The position numbers and the translations under genes are program-made. A stretch of DNA of 9,544 nt from a bacterium (lineage in GTDB: Bacteria; Planctomycetota; B15-G4; JADJEK01), in assembly GCA_030428825.1 (NCBI GenBank), contig JAUIEL010000229.1, forward strand, positions 1-9,544. Direction: 5' to 3'. Positions 1 through 6,275 of the stretch are shown piece by piece (within the stretch, counting starts at the first letter, position 1; every line of letters begins with the position of its first letter). Under the pieces are notes generated by a model. The model worked only from the letters and a program-made list of their open reading frames with translations. It made no database searches and was not told the DNA's origin.

Positions 1-2
1 TG

Positions 3-836
3 GCGACCGCGACGCCGGGCCTCGCGCTCGGCGCGCTTTCGGCGGATTGTGCGCCGGTGCTGTTCGAGGACCGCGTGCTGGTCCAGTGCGACCACGAGGG
101 GGAGTCGTTCCTCGCCGCCTTCGCGCTCGACGACGGGCGGGAGCTCTGGCGGACGCCGCGCAAGGACGAGTCGACCTGGGGCTCCCCCACCGTCTGCGAC
201 ACGTCCGTCCGCGGGCGGCCGCAGGTGATCGTCAACGGCTACCGCGAACTCGGCGGCTACGACCTCGAGACCGGCGAGGCGCTCTGGCGGATCGTCGGCG
301 GCGGGGACGTGCCGGTCCCGACGCCGCTGGTCTTCCGGGACGTCGTCTACCTCACCAGCTCCCACGGCCCGTCGCGGCCGCTCCGGGCGATCCGCGTCGA
401 CGCGGCCGGGGAGGTCGACCCGGACGACGACGAGGACCCGGCCGTGGTCTGGAACCTCCCGCGTCGCGGCAACTACATGCAGACGCCCCTGGTCTACGGC
501 GGGCTCCTCTACACGTGCACCGACGGCGGCGTCCTCTCCTGCTTCGACAGCGAGACCGGCGAGACGTTCTACCGCGAGCGGCTCGGCACCGGGGACACCG
601 GGTTCTCGGCCTCGCCCGTCGCGTCGTCCGGCCACGTCTACCTGACCGGGGAGAGCGGCGCGGTCTTCGTGGTCCGCGCCGGCCCCCGGTTCGAGCTCGA
701 TTCGGAGAACGCGCTCGGCGAGACGTGCCTCGCGACGCCGGCCATCGCCGACGGACGCCTCTTCTTCCGGACGCGGTACCATCTCGTCGCCGTCGCCGAC
801 GCGGCGGCCGCCGACGGCGCGGAGGACGCCCGATGA
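3..836 (+). CDS. PQQ-like beta-propeller repeat protein, C-terminal part (5' truncated by window)
   Basis: The frame is open from the first full codon at base 3 to the TGA at 834-836, giving 277 visible residues; the true start lies upstream. The visible part carries several propeller strands of the PQQ_2/PQQ-like type, each ending in a D/ETG-type turn followed by an aromatic residue: LDDGRELW (bases 126-149), LETGEALW (264-287) and SETGETFY (549-572), with SPV/TPLV and VYLT strands between them. An acidic loop (DPDDDEDP, about 417-440) sits between two blades. Proteins of this family are usually exported scaffolds or carbohydrate/protein-interacting propellers, and most do not bind PQQ. Six cysteines are visible. 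The stop overlaps the next start in an ATGA junction, so it is translationally coupled to the second propeller. Function beyond the fold is unknown. Confidence 0.9.
   Translation, partial: ATATPGLALGALSADCAPVLFEDRVLVQCDHEGESFLAAFALDDGRELWRTPRKDESTWGSPTVCDTSVRGRPQVIVNGYRELGGYDLETGEALWRIVGGGDVPVPTPLVFRDVVYLTSSHGPSRPLRAIRVDAAGEVDPDDDEDPAVVWNLPRRGNYMQTPLVYGGLLYTCTDGGVLSCFDSETGETFYRERLGTGDTGFSASPVASSGHVYLTGESGAVFVVRAGPRFELDSENALGETCLATPAIADGRLFFRTRYHLVAVADAAAADGAEDAR
821..825 (+). promoter_or_regulatory. Ribosome binding site for the second propeller gene
   Basis: GGAGG lies seven bases before the ATG at 833, inside the end of the preceding gene. It supports 833 as the start of the second propeller rather than any of the far-upstream in-frame GTG/TTG codons. 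Confidence 0.7.
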
Positions 837-1969
837 ACCGACCGCTCGCGCGCGTCGCGATCCCGCTCGTCCTGTCGCTCTCCCCCCCGGCGCCGGCCGA
901 CGACGGAGGCGACGCGTGGCCGCTCCACCGCGGCGACCCGGCCCAGACCGCGCGCGCCGCCGGCTCGCTCCCCGACGCGCCGGAGCTCCTCTGGACGTTC
1001 CCGGTCGGGTCGGCGATCGCGTCCTCCCCGGTCGTCTCCGACGGCACGGTCTACTTCGGCGCCGACGACGCGAAGCTCCACGCGGTCCGTCTCGACGACG
1101 GCGAGGAGCGCTGGGCGTTCGAGACCGGGGACATGATCGAGGCGCCGCCGCTGGTCGCCGCCGGCCGCGTCTACGTCGGTTCGTCCGACGGCCTCTTCTA
1201 CGCGGTCGACGCCGCGACGGGCCGGCTCGCGTGGAAGCGCGAGACCGGCGCGCAGATCCTCGGGAGCGCGAACCGGCTCGTCGGCGGGGACGGCCGCCTC
1301 CGGATCGTCGTCGGGTCGTACGACGCGACCCTCTATTGCTTCGACGGGGAGACCGGCGAGACGGTCTGGACGTACGTCACGGAGGACCGGATCAACGGCT
1401 CCCCCTCGGTCGCGGACGGGCGGATCGTCATCGGCGGCTGCGACACGAACCTCCACGTCGTCGACGGCGAGACCGGCGAGGCGTGGAAGAAGATCCCGAT
1501 GGGCGACGCGTGCCACATCGCGGCGTCGGCCGGGCTCGCGGGCGGGGACGCGTACTTCGGCCACTACGGGAACGAGTTCGTGCGGCTGTCGCTCGAGACC
1601 GGGGAGGTCGTCTGGCGACACGCCCATCCGACGCAGGCGTTCTTCTCGCCGCCCGCGATCGGCGACGACGTCGTCCTGTTCGGCGGCCGGGACAAACGGC
1701 TGCACTGCGTCGACCGGGCGACCGGCGAGGAGCGCTGGACGCACCGGGCCCGCCGGAACGTCGACGCCGGCCCGGTCCTCTGCGGCGACCGGGTGGCGTA
1801 CGCCGCCGGCGACGGCCGCGTCCGGATCGTCCGCCTCGCGGACGGCGAGGAGATCTGGTCGTACGACGTCGGCAAGCCGATCCTCGCCTCCCCCGCGATC
1901 GCCGGCGGCCGGCTCCTGGTCGGCGCCAACGACGGAAACCTCTACTGCTTCGGAGCGGCCTCCCGCTGA
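833..1969 (+). CDS. Exported eight-bladed PQQ-like (BamB-like) beta-propeller protein
   Basis: This is a complete 378-residue protein. The start is fixed by the ATGA overlap with the upstream stop, by GGAGG at 821, and by the signal peptide that follows: Arg3/Arg7, a hydrophobic stretch around 8-16, and a likely APA|D cleavage after residue 22. Eight blade turns can be counted by their tryptophans: W54, W94, W134, W179, W218, W261, W302 and W342. Most are preceded by a D/E-[TD]-G-E turn (for example GETGETVW at 172-179 and RATGEERW at 295-302). The last strand (NLYCF, 369-373) closes the ring. The size and eight blades match BamB-like and other PQQ-like propellers, which act outside the cytoplasmic membrane as assembly or binding platforms. 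No catalytic site is evident and PQQ binding cannot be claimed. Cysteines at 169, 203, 227, 292, 317 and 372 are numerous for an exported propeller. No lipobox Cys follows the signal peptide. Confidence 0.92.
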   Translation: MNRPLARVAIPLVLSLSPPAPADDGGDAWPLHRGDPAQTARAAGSLPDAPELLWTFPVGSAIASSPVVSDGTVYFGADDAKLHAVRLDDGEERWAFETGDMIEAPPLVAAGRVYVGSSDGLFYAVDAATGRLAWKRETGAQILGSANRLVGGDGRLRIVVGSYDATLYCFDGETGETVWTYVTEDRINGSPSVADGRIVIGGCDTNLHVVDGETGEAWKKIPMGDACHIAASAGLAGGDAYFGHYGNEFVRLSLETGEVVWRHAHPTQAFFSPPAIGDDVVLFGGRDKRLHCVDRATGEERWTHRARRNVDAGPVLCGDRVAYAAGDGRVRIVRLADGEEIWSYDVGKPILASPAIAGGRLLVGANDGNLYCFGAASR

Positions 1970-1983
1970 CGGGGGCGAGATCG

Positions 1984-3291
1984 ATGTCCACGTCCGACGA
2001 CGCGACCACGACCACCGAGGTCGGGAACTACTTCATCGCGAACTACCCGCCGTTCTCCTTCTGGACCGGCGAGCACGTCGCGGCGCTCGAGGAGCGCCTC
2101 GACGGACCGGCGCCGGGGACCCCGCTCGGCGTCTACGTCCACCTGCCGTTCTGCCGGCAGCGGTGCGACTTCTGCTACTTCAAGGTCTACACCGACCGGA
2201 ACGCGAAGGAGATCCGCCGGTACCTCGCGGCGGTCCTCGCGGAGGCGGAGGCCGCGGCCGCGCGGCCGTACCTCGCGGGGCGCGCGCCGCGGTTCGTCTA
2301 CTTCGGCGGCGGGACCCCCTCGTACCTGTCGGTCGCCCAGCTCGAGACGCTCTTCGACGGGCTGCGCGCGCGCTTCCCGTTCGACGCGGCCGAGGAGATC
2401 ACGTTCGAGTGCGAGCCGGGGACGCTTCAGGAGGCGAAGCTCGAGTGGCTGCGCGGGGCCGGGGTGACGCGCCTCTCGCTCGGCGTCGAGAGCTTCTCCC
2501 CCGAGCTCCTCGAGCGGAACAACCGCGCCCACCGCGCGAAGGAGATCCACGTCGCGTACGCCGCGGCGCGACGCCTCGGCTTCCCGCAGATCAACGTCGA
2601 CCTGATCGCCGGGATGGTCGGCGAGACCGACGCGACGTGGGAGCGGAGCGTCGAGGAGACGATCGCGCTCCGTCCCGAGAGCGTCACGATCTACCAGATG
2701 GAGGTGCCGTACAACACGACGCTCTCCGCGCGCGCCGGGGACGGCGGAGACGTGCCGGTCGCCGACTGGGAGACGAAGCGGCGCTGGACCGACGAGGCGT
2801 TCCGGGCGCTGGAGGGGGCGGGGTACTCGATCGGGAGCGCGTACACGGCGAAGGTCGACGACGGCGTCCGGTTCCTCTACCGCGACGCCCTCTGGACCGG
2901 GGCCGACCTCCTCGGGCTCGGCGTCTCGTCGTTCTCGCACCTCGGCGGGATCCACGCGCAGAACGAGCACCGGATCGAGCCGTACGTCGACCGGGCCGAG
3001 GCGGGCGGCCTGCCGGTCCTCCGCGCGCTGCCGCTCTCCGACGAGGAACGGCTGATCCGCGAGTTCGTCCTGCAGCTCAAGCTCGGCGTCCTCGAGACCG
3101 CGCCGTTCGCCGAGAAGTTCGGGGTCGACGTCGCCGAACGGTTCGCGGCTCCCCTCGCCGCGCACGCGGCGGCGGGACGCCTGCGCGTCGAGGACGGACG
3201 GATCGCCCTCTCCCGCGACGGTCTCCTGCGCGTCGACTCCCTCCTCCCCGACTTCTTCCTCGAGGAGCACCGCGGCGCGCGGTACGCCTGA
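1984..3291 (+). CDS. HemW/HemN-like radical SAM protein (coproporphyrinogen III oxidase-like family)
   Basis: This is a complete 435-residue protein. The radical SAM cluster motif CRQRCDFC spans residues 57-64 (C57-x3-C61-x2-C64) within YVHLPFC, and the SAM-binding GGGTPS is at 108-113. LSLGVESF (164-171) and DLIAGMVGET (206-215) match the conserved barrel motifs of the HemN/HemW family. A HemN_C-like domain occupies about 357-435. Position 66, where HemN carries a fourth cysteine (CxxxCxxCxC), is Phe, so it resembles the heme chaperone HemW more than oxygen-independent coproporphyrinogen oxidase, and an oxidase name would overcall it. About 48 residues precede the barrel (including YFIANYPPFSFW, 16-27), longer than in typical HemW. 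Its actual substrate is unknown. The start is 14 bases after the propeller stop, with only a weak purine tract (1971-1980) before it. The next gene follows with no gap. Confidence 0.92.
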   Translation: MSTSDDATTTTEVGNYFIANYPPFSFWTGEHVAALEERLDGPAPGTPLGVYVHLPFCRQRCDFCYFKVYTDRNAKEIRRYLAAVLAEAEAAAARPYLAGRAPRFVYFGGGTPSYLSVAQLETLFDGLRARFPFDAAEEITFECEPGTLQEAKLEWLRGAGVTRLSLGVESFSPELLERNNRAHRAKEIHVAYAAARRLGFPQINVDLIAGMVGETDATWERSVEETIALRPESVTIYQMEVPYNTTLSARAGDGGDVPVADWETKRRWTDEAFRALEGAGYSIGSAYTAKVDDGVRFLYRDALWTGADLLGLGVSSFSHLGGIHAQNEHRIEPYVDRAEAGGLPVLRALPLSDEERLIREFVLQLKLGVLETAPFAEKFGVDVAERFAAPLAAHAAAGRLRVEDGRIALSRDGLLRVDSLLPDFFLEEHRGARYA

Positions 3292-4563
3292 ATGCGGATC
3301 GTCGAGCTCATCCCGGGGACGGGGACGTTCCTCTGCGGATCGTGTCTCCGCGACACCGCGCTCGCCCGGGCGCTCCGGCGTCGCGGCCACGACGTCGAGG
3401 TCGTCCCGCTCTACCTGCCGCTCGCGCAGGAGACGCCGGACGCGGACGGCCGCGGCGCGGTCCGGATGGGCGGCTTGAACCTCTACCTCCGTCATCGATC
3501 GAGCGTCTTCCGGCACGTCCCGCGGGCGCTCACCGGCTGGCTCGACGCCGGCCCCCTGCTCCGGCTCGGCGCGCGGCGGAGCGAGATGACCGACCCGCAC
3601 GACCTCGGCGCGGTCACCGTCTCGATGCTGCTCGGGCTCGACGGGCCGATCCGCGCCGAGGTCGAGGCGCTCGCGACGTCCCTCGCCGCCGGGCCGCGGC
3701 CGGACGTCGTGCTCCTGTCGAACGCCATGCTCGTCGGCGTCGCCCGCGGCCTCGGCGAGCGGCTCGGCGCGCCGGTCGTCTGCACCCTCCAGGGGGAGGA
3801 GCCGTTCCTCGACGCGCTCCCCGCCCCGCACCGCGAAGCGGCCTGGGACGCGCTCCGGACGCACGCCCGGGACGTACGGCGGTTCCTCGCGGTGAGCGCG
3901 GCGTACGGCGCGGCGATGGCGGACCGCCTCGCGCTCGCCTCCGACCGCCTGCGCGTCGTCTGGAACGGGATCGACGTCGACGACCTCGCGCCCGCCGACG
4001 CCCCGCCGTCGGCGCCGACGATCGGCTACCTCGCCCGGATGTCGCCCGAGAAGGGGCTCGAGACGCTCGTCGACGCCTTCCTCCGGATCGAGGAGCCCGC
4101 GGACGTCCGCCTCCGGATCGCCGGCGTCCGCCTCGCCGGCGACGTCCCGTTCGTCGAGTCGCTCCTGCGCCGCGTCGAGGCGGCCGGGCGCGCCGACCGC
4201 GTCGACGTCCGGCCGAACGTCTCGCGCGAGGAGAAGGTCCGGTTCCTCCGGTCGCTCTCGGTCCTGTCGGTCCCGGCGACGTACGGCGAGTCGTTCGGCC
4301 TCTACCTCCTCGAGGCGTGGGCGTGCGGCGTCCCCGTCGTCCAGCCGCGGCACGCCGCGTTCCCCGAGCTGGTCGAGGCGACGGGGGCCGGCGTCCTCTG
4401 CGCCCCCGACGACCCGGACGACCTCGCCGCCGCCCTCTCCCGGCTCCTCGCGGACGAACCCGGGCGCGCGCGGCTCGGCGCCGCCGGCCGGACGGCGGTC
4501 CTCGACCGGTTCACGTCCGACGCCATGGCCGCGCGTGTGGAGGAGGCGCTCGATGCCCTCTGA
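3292..4563 (+). CDS. GT-B glycosyltransferase, GT4 type
   Basis: This is a complete 423-residue protein. The Rossmann-like N-terminal domain opens with a strand and a glycine loop containing an unusual CGSC (C15-C18), followed by ALRRRGHDV. The C-terminal nucleotide-sugar-binding domain starts near 240, with IGYLARMSPEKGLETL (244-259); R249 and K254 are the usual diphosphate-contacting residues. The GT4 E-x7-E motif is intact (E333 and E341, in YGESFGLYLLEAW). No signal peptide or membrane helix is seen, so it should act in the cytosol or at the inner membrane face, transferring a sugar from a nucleotide-activated donor. Donor and acceptor cannot be read from sequence. The ATG follows the previous TGA immediately (3289-3291), with no clear Shine-Dalgarno, implying coupling. 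The 3' end overlaps the next gene by 11 bases. Confidence 0.93.
   Translation: MRIVELIPGTGTFLCGSCLRDTALARALRRRGHDVEVVPLYLPLAQETPDADGRGAVRMGGLNLYLRHRSSVFRHVPRALTGWLDAGPLLRLGARRSEMTDPHDLGAVTVSMLLGLDGPIRAEVEALATSLAAGPRPDVVLLSNAMLVGVARGLGERLGAPVVCTLQGEEPFLDALPAPHREAAWDALRTHARDVRRFLAVSAAYGAAMADRLALASDRLRVVWNGIDVDDLAPADAPPSAPTIGYLARMSPEKGLETLVDAFLRIEEPADVRLRIAGVRLAGDVPFVESLLRRVEAAGRADRVDVRPNVSREEKVRFLRSLSVLSVPATYGESFGLYLLEAWACGVPVVQPRHAAFPELVEATGAGVLCAPDDPDDLAAALSRLLADEPGRARLGAAGRTAVLDRFTSDAMAARVEEALDAL
4541..4546 (+). promoter_or_regulatory. Strong ribosome binding site for the thioesterase gene
   Basis: A perfect AGGAGG sits six bases before the ATG at 4553, within the glycosyltransferase coding sequence. 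It decides the start against the in-frame GTG at 4535, which would place the Shine-Dalgarno inside the gene. It is the best ribosome binding site in the window. Confidence 0.85.
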
Positions 4564-5014
4564 GTTCACCCTCGACCGGCACGTCGAGTTCTCCGAGACC
4601 GACATGGCCGGGATCGTCCACTTCAGCCACTTCTTCCGGTACATGGAGGAGACCGAGCACGCGTTCGTGCACTCGCTCGGGTTCTCGCTCCACCGGCAGG
4701 AGCGCGGCGCGATGTCCGGGTTCGCCCGGGTGCACGCCGAGTGCGACTACCGGGCGCCGCTTCGCTACCATGACACGGTCGCCGTCCGGCTGCGGGTCGA
4801 GCGGAAGGGGACGCGGTCGCTCTCGTACCGCTTCCTGTTCCGGAAGATCGCCGACCGGGGGCGGGCGTGCGCGCCGGTCGAGGTCGCGGTCGGAAGGATG
4901 ACCGTCGTCCACGTCACCCGCGGCGCCGAGGAGGACGCGTTCGAGGCGGCGGAGCTCCCGCCCGAACTCGCGCGCCGCCTCGAGCCGGCGCCTTCCGAAC
5001 CCGAATCCGAGTGA
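4553..5014 (+). CDS. Hotdog-fold acyl-CoA thioesterase (4HBT/YbgC-like)
   Basis: This is a complete 153-residue protein of normal length for the 4-hydroxybenzoyl-CoA thioesterase/YbgC family. The N-terminal signature VEFSETDMAGIVHFSHFFRY (11-30) places the expected catalytic Asp at D17, followed by the helix-start G20-I-V and the FFRYMEE helix. The remainder is beta-sheet-rich (VHAECDYRAPLRYHDTVAVRLRV), and a short charged, Pro/Glu-rich C-terminal tail follows. Members hydrolyse acyl-CoA thioesters in the cytosol, often as tetramers; acyl-chain preference cannot be inferred here. The start is set by AGGAGG at 4541. The gene overlaps the glycosyltransferase by 11 bases and is followed after eight bases by a membrane-protein gene. 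Its placement between a glycosyltransferase and a membrane/ABC transport module suggests, without proving, a lipid- or acyl-related role. Confidence 0.92.
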   Translation: MPSEFTLDRHVEFSETDMAGIVHFSHFFRYMEETEHAFVHSLGFSLHRQERGAMSGFARVHAECDYRAPLRYHDTVAVRLRVERKGTRSLSYRFLFRKIADRGRACAPVEVAVGRMTVVHVTRGAEEDAFEAAELPPELARRLEPAPSEPESE

Positions 5015-5022
5015 GACCGATC

Positions 5023-5559
5023 ATGTCCGCGTCGTCCGGAAACCTCTGGCTCGCCTACGCCTTCCTCACCGTCGCCGCGTGGGGGCTGTACGGCGTCTTC
5101 CTCCACACGGGCCAGGTCGCGATGGGCGACCCGGAGAACGGCCGCTACAAGGCGTTCCTCTGGGTCGGCATCGCCTACGTCCTGATCGCCGTGCTCGCGC
5201 CGGCCGCGCTCCTCCTCGCGAAGGGGGCGTCGTGGGAGATGTCCGCCGGCGGCGTCAAGTGGTCGCTGATCGCGGGGACCGTCGGCGCGGTCGGCGCGTT
5301 CGGCGTGCTCCTGGCGTTCGGCGCCAAGGGGCACCCCGCGGTGGTGATGTCGATCATCTTCGCCGGCGCGCCGATCGTGAACGCGATCGTGGTGATGGCG
5401 AAGCATCCGCCGGCGGGAGGGATCGGCGCCATCCGGTGGCCGTTCTTCCTCGGGATCCTGCTCGCCGCCGCCGGCGGGACGCTCGTCACCCTCTACAAGC
5501 CGGCCCCCGCCCCGCCCGCCGGGGCGAGCGCGCCCGCGCCGCCGGCGGACTCGCGCTGA
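5023..5559 (+). CDS. Five-helix EamA/DMT-like membrane protein
   Basis: This is a complete 178-residue, strongly hydrophobic protein. Five membrane segments are visible: about 8-27, 45-66, 78-100, 104-126 and 137-158. A Pro/Ala-rich tail (KPAPAPPAG and onward, about 159-178) follows. The helix-4 region with FAGAPIVNAIVV and the last helix with LGILLAAAGGTLVTLY resemble half of an EamA/drug-metabolite transporter repeat, where full transporters have ten helices. The loop between helices 1 and 2 (MGDPENGRYKAF) is polar and looks conserved-type. If it is a transporter it must dimerise or act as a subunit; the substrate is unknown. The ATG at 5023 is eight bases after the thioesterase stop, and GAGTGAGA before it may serve as a weak ribosome binding site. 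The stop is two bases before the ABC ATPase start. Confidence 0.85.
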   Translation: MSASSGNLWLAYAFLTVAAWGLYGVFLHTGQVAMGDPENGRYKAFLWVGIAYVLIAVLAPAALLLAKGASWEMSAGGVKWSLIAGTVGAVGAFGVLLAFGAKGHPAVVMSIIFAGAPIVNAIVVMAKHPPAGGIGAIRWPFFLGILLAAAGGTLVTLYKPAPAPPAGASAPAPPADSR

Positions 5560-5561
5560 CG

Positions 5562-6275
5562 ATGTCCGCTCCGCTGGCGGCGCTCGAGGGGGTGACGCTC
5601 CGGTTCGCGCCGGCCGGCGGAGGACCGGAGGTGACCCCCCTCGTCGACGTCGACCTCGCCGTCGCGGCCGGCGAGTCGGTCGCCGTGGTCGGGCCGTCCG
5701 GCGCGGGGAAGACGACGCTCCTCCACGTCCTCGGCGGTCTCCTGCCGCCGACGTCCGGCGTCGTCCGCTTCGACGGGCGGGACCTGTCGACGCTCGACGA
5801 ACGCGCCCTCGCCGCGCTCCGGAACGAGCGGATCGGGTTCGTGTTCCAGCAGCACCACCTCCTGCCGCAGTGCACGGTGCTCGAGAACCTGCTCGTGCCG
5901 ACGCTCGTCCGCCACCGCCGCACGCCCGCCGCGCTCGTCGACCGGGCGCGGGAGCTCCTCGCGCGGGTCGGCCTCTCGGAGCGCGCGGACCACCGACCGG
6001 GCGAGCTCTCGGGGGGAGAGTGCCAACGCGTCGCCGTGGCGCGCGCGCTGGTGCTCGACCCGGACATGCTCCTCGCCGACGAGCCGACCGGCGCCCTCGA
6101 CGGCGAGAACGCCGAGCACCTCGCCGACCTGCTGGTCGAGCTGAACGTCGAACGGAGGGTCGCGCTGGTCACCGTCACGCACTGGCCGGGACTCGCGGCC
6201 CGGATGCGTCGTCGGCTCGCGCTCCGGGACGGCGCCCTCCGCCCCGCGGACGGCGTCGGGGCCGGCGGCCCGTGA
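5562..6275 (+). CDS. ABC transporter ATP-binding protein, LolD/MacB type
   Basis: This is a complete 237-residue nucleotide-binding domain. All motifs are present: Walker A GPSGAGKT (44-51), Q-loop FVFQQHHLLPQ (Q96/Q97 region), signature LSGGECQR (149-156), Walker B MLLADEP (169-175) with catalytic E174, D-loop ALD (178-180) and switch His H207 (VTH). The RIGFVFQQHHLLP segment and ADEPTGALD are typical of the LolD/MacB/FtsE/YbbA branch, which powers mechanotransmission permeases rather than channel-type transport. It should be a cytosolic ATPase homodimer bound to the permease encoded next, with which it overlaps by four bases (GTGA, 6272-6275). The Cys in the signature (GGECQR, usually GGERQR or GGQQQR) is uncommon but not inactivating by any known rule. 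No clear Shine-Dalgarno precedes the ATG, so expression probably depends on coupling to the upstream gene. Confidence 0.95.
   Translation: MSAPLAALEGVTLRFAPAGGGPEVTPLVDVDLAVAAGESVAVVGPSGAGKTTLLHVLGGLLPPTSGVVRFDGRDLSTLDERALAALRNERIGFVFQQHHLLPQCTVLENLLVPTLVRHRRTPAALVDRARELLARVGLSERADHRPGELSGGECQRVAVARALVLDPDMLLADEPTGALDGENAEHLADLLVELNVERRVALVTVTHWPGLAARMRRRLALRDGALRPADGVGAGGP

Noticed and set aside
47..832. Possible upstream extension of the second propeller gene to a TTG at 47
   Set aside because: The translation before 833 is Arg-rich nonsense overlapping the first propeller. The ATG at 833 has GGAGG and begins a proper signal peptide.
267..1480. Exact 12-base repeat GAGACCGGCGAG at 267, 552, 1349 and 1469
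   Set aside because: All copies are in frame and encode the ETGE turn of propeller blades, so this is a protein repeat with strong codon bias rather than a DNA element.
1970..1983. The widest gap between genes, considered as a promoter or terminator site
   Set aside because: Fourteen bases are too few for either. It holds only a purine-rich stretch that may act as a weak ribosome binding site.
1942..4644. 900-codon minus-strand open frame opposite the radical SAM and glycosyltransferase genes
   Set aside because: Its composition is low-complexity Arg/Glu/Val/Asp without motifs, and the plus-strand genes there are unambiguous.
2163..4901. 912-codon plus-strand open frame crossing three genes in another phase
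   Set aside because: It is an Arg/Pro/Ala-rich out-of-frame translation. The real reading frames carry the radical SAM, E-x7-E and hotdog motifs.
4867..5022. Possible N-terminal extension of the five-helix membrane protein to a GTG at 4867
   Set aside because: The added residues are Arg/Gly-rich and overlap the thioesterase gene out of frame. The ATG at 5023 gives a clean start just before helix 1.
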